Shown piece by piece: positions 31,201 through 43,200 of a stretch of DNA of 64,000 nt (positions are counted from its first letter, which is position 1; every line of letters begins with the position of its first letter). A program made the position numbers and the translations under genes. This DNA comes from Campylorhamphus procurvoides. Taxonomy: Eukaryota > Chordata > Aves > Passeriformes > Dendrocolaptidae. The notes under the pieces were generated by a model. It saw only the letters and a program-made list of their open reading frames with translations, made no database searches and was not told the DNA's origin. The stretch spans positions 814,740 through 878,739 of the forward strand of contig WBMV01000447.1 of assembly GCA_013396655.1 (NCBI GenBank), in the 5' to 3' direction.

Positions 31201-34200
31201 TCTATTTCTGTTTGTTCAGAAGCTCCAGTAAATGGGGCCTGAGCACAGAGTAGGCTACAGTGCTTCTGGGTCTGTTCACATTAGGCAAATTCTGGTCATT
31301 TTCCCTCCCTATGCTGGTAGAGAACTTTGACTCCCACCAAAGACCTTGTATTTCAAGTACATTATTAGCATTAACACAACTAAATAGATACTAAGTAAGT
31401 TTTCTGTCCTGATCATGCTAGTTCTGGTGTCCACTGCCCTTGGGCTGCCTGCGTTGCCATTTACAGATGGAACAAGTTGTTTGGAGGATGCAGATGAAGC
31501 AGTTGAGAAATTGGGACTTCAGGGATCTTTTGAAATGCTGAAGTTGTGGTAAAGTCTGAGGTGCATAAAACCCCTGATGTTCATTTTTGTGCAAGGCCAG
31601 AGAGATCACAGGCCCTGTTAGTCTTAGATTAATCTGGGGGTCATCTAATCACTCTTGATTTTAGAAAGCAGTGCACTAGTGGACTTAGTAGGTCGTTTTC
31701 TGTCAAAACGCTTGCACTCCTGGCTGCTTTACTAGGGTTCTCAGTGTAAAATGAGTATATTTTTGTGTGAGGCTGTAAGCCCAGCTGTATAGGGAAGATA
31801 GGTAAGTTTAGTTTCTGCTTGTAACGTTTTTTAAGTCTGCCAAGCTCCTGAAAGAGTGCAGCTGGGAAAATGGAAACTTCTATGATCACAGAATAAATGA
31901 CTTTCGTCGTATATCTTTAGAAGGGATAACTGGGGTGATCTCAGGATGTTGAAAAATAAGTGAGACTGTCTAGGTAGAAACTGGTAAAGCTGTGGTTGAA
32001 TATATAGTTGTGTTTGGTGTTTTTTTGAGCTGGTGACCTTGGAGGTTTGAGAGACCCTTAAAAATGCCTTGTATTAAGTCACTGTGTGAGACTAGTTTTG
32101 TGTCCTGCATAGAAATAATGGAGGAAACTAGGCTATAGTATTAAAGAGATGGGAAAGGACTGGATTAGAGAAAGATAGTGAGGCACACTTCAGGGATTTG
32201 AAACTAAAGACTTTTTGCACAGTATCAGTGGCAAAAATAAAGCACAAAAATTGTAACTAGCCTGAAATTATTGGAGAATAGACTTAAAAAATAATGAATG
32301 TGGACTGAGAGCCCCTGCACTTTTTCATGGTGAAATATGACATATTAAAAAAGCACATCAAAAAGGAGAATTCCTTTGAGAGAGACAGAGCTGGTGTTTT
32401 TAAAGTCTCAGTTGCCATTGTTGTGATGATGAGCAGTGATTATCAAAACAAATAGAGCAGAAGAAAAAATGGGAGACGTACAGTGCTTTGGAAGTGGCCA
32501 GTCAAAGTACAGGTGGGAAAATATGTGCAATTTGTACTGCTCTCTGGCAAAAGTGATAGTAGGGAAGTGCTTCCAAATAAAGTGGCCTGAGTAGTAAAAT
32601 ACACTGTCTGTCCTCTGTAAGATATTTTTGTGCTTAGGAGGGTGGTTTTTAACTGGGAAAGACTAGAATTAAAGGGACAGAAAAAGCGGAAAACAATTTC
32701 CAGAGGGCAACATTAGAAATTCAGAGATGTAAATAAGGTGTCTCCCTTACTTAGCTTTCTGGCCGAGTTGTTAGGCATACCTAAATCTGATTTTCTTTGT
32801 GCATCAAAATGTGTTTCATTCAAAGAAGCTGGCTCATCAAGGAAACAGACTGCGTTTCTAAGGGTAGCGCTTCTATTTTTGTTAAAATAAAAGAATTACA
32901 ATAATTAGGAAATGTCCTATTAAATGCAGTTTTACTTTAAAAATTGCTTTCAAGGACTTGAGCAGTAGGCTTGGCAAATAAATTTGTAAGGAAGAGTTCA
33001 ACTAAACCATGCTCTTCATGAGGCATTTTCTCTTAAAAAGTGAATTGGGATCCTTCTGTAGGAAAGGCATGTTATAAAAGTTGGTTCATGTTCTCTGCAT
33101 GTTATTGTAACCAGAAGATAAGGAATATTTCCAGTTATATTTGTTGTATTTTGCCTTTTCTGAGGTATTTACATTGCTCTCCTAGAACCAGTGAAAACGT
33201 TCCCATCTTGCGTACTACTAAAGCCTTTAAGGAACGAATGGATTGAGCAGCTTTAAGCTACTGGATCTCAAACAGGGTGCCCTACTTCCTCAGGTTCTAG
33301 GGACCACCTTGTCAGCAAAGGGCAGTGGAATGGGAGGAGCAGAGAGATCTCTAAGCAAGTCACTGGCACTTGTGTGTGGCGGTGCCCCAGCTCTGCCAGC
33401 ACATCAAGCAGGGCTTGTAAATTGAAGGTGGCTGGTGAGCAGGTGTGACTGGAGAGGTTCCTGGCCTGGTGGTGCAGGATGAGGGGGCAGAACCGCAGCA
33501 GCTGTGTTAGTATTGTGCTATTTCACCTTGGCAGCATTAGCCTGGTTTCAGTAAGAGGTACCTGTGACACAGTGATCACCATGCCAGATTAAATGTGTCT
33601 GACTCAGTGGGCAGGTCCAGGCAGAGTGGGCTAATGGAATTGGTCATTCAAGGCTTCGGTGTTGAGAGTCCACTGAGGCTCTAAAAATACAGATACAAGC
33701 TTGTCCATGCATGTGACTTTACAGCAGATGCTTTCCTAGGTGGGTAATGCTGAACAAAATTCCTGATAATTCTTTATAAGTGTCTTTCAGTTTACGTTCA
33801 ATGAAAAGAGGGGGAAATATCTGTTAAAATCGGTGAGCATAACTCTGTTTATATCCTTATTAATGCTTTCTCTCTTTTTCTTAAAATCGAACTTAAATTT
33901 TAGAGTGTTCTGCCCAAAACATGACCCAGGCAATAGGACCGGTCACTATGGTGAGTTTCTTTAATGCCTTCATTGATTTAATTTTTTTCAAAAATTTGCA
34001 TCCTACAGTCAGTAGTTCATTTGAACAAAATAAATGCTGCTCCACCTTCATATTGAGTGGTGGATTTCCAGTCTTGCAGGAGTAGTTTGGTTGAGATCCA
34101 CATGTATGCACAAAAATCAAGAGGGTTTTTTTTTAAGTAGGAAATGTTTAAATGTAATCCTCCCTGCATCTCCCTCAAAACTGACTTAAACTACTGTGGA

Positions 34201-37200
34201 CCTGATCCTTCATGGAACTGTTCTGACTCTGTTCAGGCAGGTAGGCCCAGGCAGTTTGTAAAGTCCATGTGAGACAGGAGAGCAGCACATAAGTTTGCAC
34301 TTGATTAGCAAAGAGAGGACTGTTACAGGAGAGGTCACCTTGGGATTTTATCTGTAGTTATATTAAAACATTCACATTTTTATCTTCTGCAGTAGTTTTT
34401 AAAAGTGTCTTTCTTTCTGAAGGATTCCAAAGAACTTTTTAAGTGTAACAAAGAGGTTATACAACCTGTTTAAGGATTGGTTCCTGTGCTACAGAAGTGC
34501 ATCTTAATTTGGCAGTCTTGATCCTTGCTGATTCAGACGTAGTTGGAAATTTCACTGAATTAAAGCTGGACTTTGTTAACCTAATGCACACAGACCTGCT
34601 CAAGGTGAAGTGGGTGCCAGACTGGCCTTAACTTTGAAGTGAGAGTGATGTGCTCTCACTGAAGTCTAGCAAATTTTGACTAATCAAATGCAGCTTCTTA
34701 GTTTACTCAGCAACTTTACTTTTTACTTATCCATAGTTCTGAGTCCTGACTTTCCTTCCCTTGTTAAAATTAATTTGATTTCTGCGCTCTAATGGTTGTC
34801 AGTCTGTTGGGTCTGTCCAGGATCCCAGGTGATCTCCTGCCCAAGTACTAGACGGGGCCACAGTTGCTTTATTTCCAGTATGAGATGAGGTTGAGGCATT
34901 ATGTCTAGCCCTGTAGACCACCTCCTTCATAAGGAGGGCTTAACTCATATGAAGTTGAATCACAGAATGGTTTGTGTTGGAAGGGACCTTTTGAAGATCA
35001 TCTAGTTCTAACTCCCCTGCCGTGGGCAGGGACACCTTACACTAGACCAGGTTATCAGAGCCCCATCCAACCTGGCCTTGAACACTTCCAGGGTTTGGGG
35101 CATCCACAGCTTCTCTGGGCAACCTGTTCCAGTGCCTCAGCACCCTCACAGTAAAGAATTTCATTGTAATATCTCATCTGAACCTGCCCTCTTTCAGTTT
35201 GCAGCCATTCCCCCTTGTCCTGTCACTAGATGCCCTTGTACAAAGTCACTTTTCAGCTTTCTTGCTCTCTTTTCAGCCCCCTTGAGGTATAGGAAGGTCC
35301 TCATGTCTTCAAATGCTGCATATATGGCCTATTCCCTGAGAACAGGTTTCTCCTAGAGTTCTTCCAGAGGCGCTTAATTTGGAGACCCTCTGAGGGGTAA
35401 ATGGATTCTGCTGGCAGTGTCTGCACTGCCTCTTTGTTAGAGTTTCAAAGCCTAAGGGGGAATTCCTTCCAAAAAAAATGGGAGCCAACGCCTTAGGGAC
35501 GGTAAAGATGTTTAACAAAAGAGACAAAAGACACAATGGATTGGCATATCCCGATGTTATCTGCCCCAGCCAGTCCTTTTTGTTCTGCTCTCTTCCTAGG
35601 CGGTCTCCCATCCAAGTACTAACCGGGCCCGACCCTGCTTAGCTTCACGAGATCAGACCGGGCGTTCTCAGAGTGTCCCCATCCTTTGTGTCTTTTGTCT
35701 CTTTTGTTAAACATCTTTACCGACCCTAAGGCGTTGGCTCCCAGTTTTTTTGGAAGGAATTCCCCCTTAGGCTTTGAAACTCTTAACACTCTTAAATCAG
35801 CTTCTCCCACCTGTCTGAGAGAGTAGCTGTTCCCTGGGCCAAAGGTCTTTCTTCTAAGCAGCTCTCAGGTGCACATGTGGCACTCAGAACAGGGTGGGGG
35901 GAAATCAGCTGGTGAATAGGCTGAAGGAGCACGTGCTCCGTCCTGGGCCACTCCTGGGCCATCCTGGCAGGCAGGGGGCACCTGTGCTCAGGTGTTTGCA
36001 GGTCTGCACAGGGCAACAAGGGAGACAGGCTGGAATGCAAGTTCTCTGGCTCCGTGGTAGTCATGGCTTTCAGGATCCAACTTGGATGAAGTAACTCAGC
36101 TGTTCTCTGGGCTATGCAGGAGCAGCAGCTGCCTCTCCAGGCCTGTTTTCCCTAGGAGCTTGGAGAAAACAGGGTCAAGGAGCATCCCCTTGTTCTTAGT
36201 TGAGGCAGTGTTCTTGTGCTGAACTATCAGGGCTCTGCTGTGTGATTGGAAGGGCCATGAACTGTCCGGGCAGCTCTACGCAGCAGGGATGGGAGACCAG
36301 TTTGGGCTTGGAAACAGACCCCAACCTCTGTTTAAGTGGAAATGTTGGATGTGGACAGAGTAAAGACTGATAGAGGACAGTGGGCACTGTGCAGGGCAGG
36401 AGGGGCTGGGCTGGTCTTTTGTCTGTGTGCCTCTTGTTTGTATAAGGCATCCTCACAGCAGGTATCAGGGAGAGTTGAGAAAATCCCATCACATGTCAAA
36501 GATGTCATACTAGACACTTTGTACCTATACCAGTGTCTCCTGGACTGCCTCAAATTAGGACATACAGCTTTATTTTGGATCAAATCAAAGTCTATGATTT
36601 CAGGCCATGAAAAATGTATGACAAATGTATGACATCAGTACCCAAAATCTAAACTTGTTTCAGCAGCCTCCTTGTTCCTCTTGACAGGATGACTTCTAAC
36701 AGGAAAGACTTTATTAAGTGCTGCCCAGAAGTTCTGAACTTAAACAGGGAAGGGGTCATGTAACCCGACTGCACTTAAAACTCTCAGGGTTTGGGGGGTG
36801 GTTGAACTCTTCTCTGGATTTCTCTGCTCCTGCCATGTCTTCCTTGCCAGAGTTATCCTTCTCCGCTTGTGATGCTGCAGCTGTTTCCAAAAGCTGCCAG
36901 TTACGATGTTGGCAAGAGACTGGTGCATGCTGATGGAGAGGACACAGGGAAAGCAGATGATGTTACAGAGATCTCATGCCACATCAGTGAAAACTTCATA
37001 GCATGAATAATATTCAACTGACAAGTGAAGTTGCTTCTGGAGGTTTTCTAGGAGTGTCATTATATCAGTGAAAAACCTAATACCTTTTGTATGTCTTTGG
37101 GACACCTAAAATAATTCTTTATGTAATCTTAATGGTGTATTAACAGAAACAGGAATTGTCTTTAAAAAAAAAAAGTAATATTTTATAAATTGACCAGAAG

Positions 37201-40200
37201 TGTTTACCACTTCGAGGTAGTGCTGCTGCCAGGGAGAATAAGTTCACTCTGCCACAATAAAAAAACCACTGAGTTTAAACAATAAAGTGATCCTAATGCT
37301 GCAGTGATTTGCACTTTTTCCTAATGGTTCAGGCTTGTAATTTTTCTTAAATGGAAGTAATGTCAATTCCACTGAATTGTCAGTTATTTGAAGAAGCTGA
37401 AACATACACTCTTTCCTTGCCACCCAAATTGCCTCACTTTTATATCCTTTTGGGCAAAGAAGGAAGTTGAATGATGCGTAGTTATCAGTCTGAGGTTGTC
37501 ACATTTGTTTCCTTGTTGTTTTTTGATTCCTAGGTTCAGCTAGTAAGAAGAGAAGATACACATTGGCATCTCCCACCATCACAGAAGAAATGGTAATTCT
37601 GAATTTCATTAACTCTGAAACAGGAACCCACATCTGCTACAGCAAAGGACTTACTTAGCAAAGTATTTTGACTGTGTGTTCAGAGAAGGACTTCCTCACA
37701 GAAGCAGTTTGCTTGGCCTTTACAGCTGCCTTGTTTGGATCTTGCCATTCTGTCAAAACAAAACTGTTTGCATTTGGAGCTGCTTCAGGCAGAGCTGGCG
37801 CTGCGCGTGGGCAATGCAGCACAGATGTGGTAGGACCCTCCAAACCAGGCTGACTCGGTGGCTGTGATCTTGGCATGGACAGAAAGAGCTTCTTTTTGGG
37901 GGCTCCATTCCTTTGGAAGTACTGCGCCCTGAGCTCAGGTTTGCTTAGGACTTGGCATGGCTTCCACAAAAACCCGCTTTTGATGAGTCAGTTGGCCTTT
38001 TAAACCTGTGCTTGTTTGTGAGCCTGTGCTCATGGTAAGCATGGCAGAGTTGTATTGCAGATCAGGCAGTTCTCAGATGGCCTTCCCAAGGGTTTGGAGC
38101 TATCAAGCAAATGTCCCTCTGGTTGCAAGGGGGGTTGTTTTACAGGTTGGTTGAAAACCTGTACATGCAATTTGTTTTAAATGTTGAGGTGATTCTTTTG
38201 GCTCTATGGAAGTGTGAGTAGGCATTCCCTTTGACATTTGGAGGGGATGGGATTTCCTCTTTCTAGAGGAATTGGTGTCCAGCTTTCCTTGAGGAAAAAA
38301 ACCTGCCTTTCCCAGGTCTTGAGATTAAAGGGAGGTCAGATGAGCAGACATGGATGATCTTTGTAGCTTTTATGTAGTATCGTCATAAGGGTTGGTTATT
38401 TGTCTCCCAAGAATTTCTCAGCTGGTATTATAACTGAGGTTCATTTGGCCTTGGTATTGTTCTGTTCCTGCTGCTCTCCCATGTTAGCGATCTCAGAAAA
38501 CAATACAAACACTGCAAAGAAAAAGCTGAGGCACTTCAGGATTTATCATGGTGAGGTAAATTGTTTATCTTTGTGTAAGTAACGCATATTTGCACTGGTG
38601 GAGTTTTGGGACAGAACTGAAGAATTGCTTGTAGTACCATGGTATGGCATGGAACAGGAGAGATTGACTGCCTCCTGGCCAAAGAAAAAGAAAAACATTC
38701 CTGCTTTTCTTCCAAATCCTTTCTCTAAGGAACAAAACATTGTTTGCCCTGGGAGTTAGCAGTAGATGTTTGTTAACTTTTCTGCTATTTGCAAATGAAA
38801 TTATTAAGTAGGGTGGTGTCCCAGGTGTTGGGCTTTTCTTAGTGTGTTTGCTCTGGAGCAGCTTTTGTTTCCATGTTAAAATTGAAGTGTCTGAAGAGGA
38901 ATATCATTAGCCATGCAGAGAATCTGACTGTATTCGCAGAAATGTGGGCTGCTTTCTATCTTTCTGATAATGAAAATAGCAGTAAATGTTAGTATGGTGT
39001 AAAAATATATTGTTTTTATTGTTTTACAGAAGTCAGAAGAGAAAGCAGAAGAAAACCATTTACAAATTCTAAAAAGAAAAAATAACAGGCATAAAGGTGA
39101 GACTCACAGAGCAGCTAGGAGGTACTGTGATCTGTTACACTGAAGTCCAAAGCTTGGAGATGGCTGGTAGCAGTGATGCTGCAAATGTATCTTTGTTATT
39201 CTCCTGAGACAAGTGTCTCTCTGAGCTCTGACACGGCAGATTTGCAGAACGACTGCGCAGCAAACAAATGTCTGTGGCTTGCCTGAGTGAGACTTGCTGT
39301 GTGATGTGAGCCCGTGATTCACGTGGGAATGCCCCTGCTCTGGCTGCTGCATTCAGCGCTGTGTCTCCTGCAAATGGGGGTGCTCCTGCCTGGCCCTCCT
39401 CCTCTGTATCAGTACAGTTAAATTTAAAAGGGAATCTATCCTCCTTCTCCTCTGTCTCCTTGTCCTGAGCCCCTCTTGAGGAGAGGGGTGAGTTCTGCAG
39501 GGTGCTGCTTTGGAATAGGTTAGCAGAGAGTTGTGAGATGTGGTGGCAGCATATCTTACCTTTTGAAGCTGGGGTGTACATAGGGTGCTTAACACAATAG
39601 AGTATTTTACTGCATAAATATGGTATTATAACAGTGAAATGGACCACAAGGTCTGTCCTTCACTGCTGCAGTTTTCATGTTACCCCGAAGCTCCTGCTGC
39701 AGTTGCGTGTTAGGATTCTGCTGTCACTTGGAAGTTTGGAAGGTGCTAGTGGTGATTATTCACCTCCCTGTGGATATGCTTAGTGTATGGGCATAGTATT
39801 GCAGGTGGCTGCCTGGTGCTTTTTTCTGAATTTTTACTATCACTGTAAAGAACAGGGAACCTATAAAGAATCCTGACATACTCCTAGGGCATCTCGTGTA
39901 AATGAGATGGCATTTCTTTTCTCACAAATGTCTCCAGTAAAATGTAATGTTGTATTTAATGGAGACTGGCAGACTTTTGTGAGCTTTCCCATAGCTCTTT
40001 CCTGTTGAACAGCCCATTGCATTGATCTTACTGAGTCTTGTTGCTGACCTGCTACTCTGAGATGAATTAAAAATAGGCAGTTACTTCCCTAGCAATCCAA
40101 ATCTGACAAAGTAGGTGTATAAAATAGGCTGTAATAAACACGTTTAATGCCTGGAATCATTTGCAGTAAAGGTAGCCTTAATTTTTACCAAATCCAGTAC

Positions 40201-43200
40201 TGATTGACTTCTTGCACTTTTTTCTTTCTCTGTCCTTTAGCCTGCTCAGTCCATGGTGTGGTCCTAAGGATTGGAAGAAAGACAAGCAAGACAAATCACT
40301 TGCTTTCCTGTACTGAAGAGTTCTAGGAGTCTTTCGGAACAGCATAGTTAGACTTGTGGAGATGTTTTCTTTAGATGAACGAAGCTAAACCCAGAGCTTA
40401 GAGAGTTTTATACCCAGCATAGTGCTTACATTTGTCTGACCACCTTTTTGTTCCCACTGAAAAGGGCTGTGTGGGTGGCTGGAGGAGCCAGAGATTTACA
40501 AAAGCATTTGTTACTGGAGGGAGAATTTTGGCCAAAGTTTTAGTTTCTGAAGAGGTGAGTAAAGCCTACTTTGCAGATCACTTCTGTGAGTGTGTTTTTC
40601 TGTTTTAACAGTCCACATAGACCTTGTTAGGAAATGCAAACAAGCTGGGCTTCTAGACAACATATTTGAAGAAATGCTGGACATGCTTCACCTGGCGCAG
40701 GAAAAACTAATGGATGACAACACTTCAGAAACAGGTATGGAGACCCATGGGGGACTCTGTTCTCAAAGCAGAAATGCAGATCTGAATATCAGGCACTTCT
40801 AAGCCACCATCCTGAGGATATCATAGTGCTAAATATAATTGTCTTATTTCTGCAGCTGTGCAATGGTTGAGAATGACCTTCCCTTTTAAAGGACTGTTTA
40901 AAATGAAAATTCCAAGGAACTTCTTTTCTCAGCATTATATAAGAGCAGCCAGCTCAGCATGGTCTAGGGAGACCTGCAGACTTGGTTTTGAAGCCACCTT
41001 TTCCCCACTGGCATAAGCATAGGGAGGTTCAGTTTGGTGTCTTCTCCCAGGCACTGAAAAAGAGAGAAGTCCTCAAGAGAACTGAAAGGTTTTATTTGGA
41101 TCATAAACCTGTGTTGCTCTTACAGCTTCACAGAGGGACCAGCTGTCTGTTAATACCAGCACTCTCTTCTGAGTAAAAAATCCCTGAGTGTGCATTTTAA
41201 GTCTTTGGCTGATTTGTTACAACTGCACCGTCAGCTGTTTGTGTCTGTTTGGGGGTTTCATCAGTTTATCAGCTTATATGAAGTACACTGTTCTTGGAGA
41301 ATTCCAGTTTAATGTTGCTTTATCCACACACTGTTAAAGAAAATTTCAAACCTTCCTCTCCTATTGTCCTCCCAGTTTTACAAAGTTATGAGTAATGCCT
41401 TTGCATAAAGAATGCTATTTTATGCAAAGTAACTGCAGCACATGCATGGAAAGTGAAATTTCCCACGTGGATATATCTTCCTTCATGAGCAGCTTGTGTG
41501 TGACGTGACACCAGCTGCTCGAAGCAGCAGTGAAGTCCAGGACATGTTAGAGATTTAGAGTCTGCACCACAAAGGAAACTTCTTAATGGTCAGTTGAACT
41601 CTGTGAAGCATTTTGTATTTTGCTTCAGCAGAAGCCTCAGTATGAAATGGAGCCATAGTGCTTAGATGGTTTTTAATGTTGAACAGGGATAGCTGTCGGG
41701 GGAATTGGGAATTGGTATGGTCAGCCCTGCCATCACACAGCCCTGACATCATGGAATGAAATATGACTCAAGTATATCACTCTTTTTTAAACAGACTGTT
41801 CACATGGTGCAGACCCAAAAAGGAAATTACTGTCTGTATGAAACTAAAAGGAAAGTAGAATTGACACCTTGATCCTTCTTTTTCAATACAAGTTGTATGA
41901 GAAGGAAGACATCTTAAAACCTCAAGCAATTAGTATGATGGAAAATAAGTAACTACTGTTTTGTGTTTCTTCTAATGTAGGGCTCTGTAGACCTTAATAT
42001 AACCTTAACTTGGCAATATTAGATCTAATTATCTCTTTCCCCAGAGTATGAAGAGACAGTAATGGCACTGTTTGACTGTGGACTGTTTGAAAATATACTG
42101 ACAAATATTCATTCAGGTATGTGCAGAAAAGCTGCCAGAGCAGTAGCAGTTGGTCTGGGTTTTTACATTGAAGTTATTCTTCTGAGAGTTTTGATAAAAT
42201 CGTCATTTAAAAGGAGAATTCCAAGGAACTTTTATTTTCAATATTGTATAGTCTTGAATAAAAGCCACTGCTACCTGACTCTTTAGAAATACAGAATGTC
42301 CAATTTGTCTGCACGGGGAGGAAACTCATAGTTCCACAGCTTTAAAAGACCAGAAGGTCTCTGCCCCCAGGGGCACTCCCCTCTCCTGCAGGTTATTCTG
42401 GTTCCTTCTCTGCAGCCTCTGCTGCTGCCACCTGACGAGTGCTCAGACTAATGCTTTTAGCTGAAACACAACAGCCAAGCAACAACAGAACTTACCTGGA
42501 CCTGGTGGTAATTGTAATGTGCTTTGAAAAACAAGATGAAAATGCTCAGAGTGAAATGGGAACAAAGCCAGGAGTGGTTGCTTGGGGCCTGTGTGGAAGG
42601 AAACTCCGGGGCTTGGGCTCCAGTTTCAGCTGTTTTAAGCAACAAAGCTAAAACTGTTTTTCAGACAGGCATGTCTCAGTTGCTCCTATTTCCCTCTCCA
42701 ACAGTTAGCAGCTTTGTTCTAACTTTTCCTTTAATTTATTAGAGTGAAAAGAGCTTTAATTAGCTAACACTGAGGTTCAGTGTGTGAAGGCAATGTTTGC
42801 TGTTTCCCCTTCACTTGACTGAAGAAGCCAGGCTCCTCCCTTCAGTCTCCTGTTCCTGCATTTAAATTCCTTTTTCAGCAGTGGGAGTGTCTGGTGTTGC
42901 AGCTGTCTGACACATGGTTCCACCCATGCTTTGTCTAAGGGCATCAAAACATCTCTGCTCAGAATTCCTCATGTGACACAACCTTGGATCATACTTTGTT
43001 TCTTTCACAGCTGCATCAATTATTTCATCCTCTTCTCAGCTTACAGGAGGATTTCTTGACATTGGCACCCACACACACACACATAACCATGTGATTCTCA
43101 TGGGTACAAGTTGTCCCCTCTCCCAATTGCCCATGATTCAGGCAGCTTAGTTCTTCCTGTACCAAACAATCTTTTCTGATACCACCAGCCTACTTTTAAT

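Larger units (their letters stand above)
33951..37533 (+). other. PHF11: PHF11 intron 4, repeat-rich
   Basis: A 3.6-kb intron carrying a diverged 5S-like segment (34824-34916), a CR1 fragment (34958-35310) and a 5S-cored fold-back element (35435-35788). The remainder shows nothing assignable. Confidence 0.7.

Noticed and set aside
35595..35676. Functional 5S rRNA gene
   Set aside because: Only the middle and part of the 3' half are kept; the 5' end is altered and the normal terminal helix and T-run terminator are missing.
35309..35810. Two minus-strand ORFs sharing similar peptides around the fold-back element
   Set aside because: The shared peptides come from the inverted arms being read on one strand; there is no independent sign of coding.
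39135..39647. 170-codon antisense ORF in PHF11 intron 6
   Set aside because: Low-complexity, no recognisable motif, no promoter or splice context; near the length expected by chance, though a protein search would settle it.
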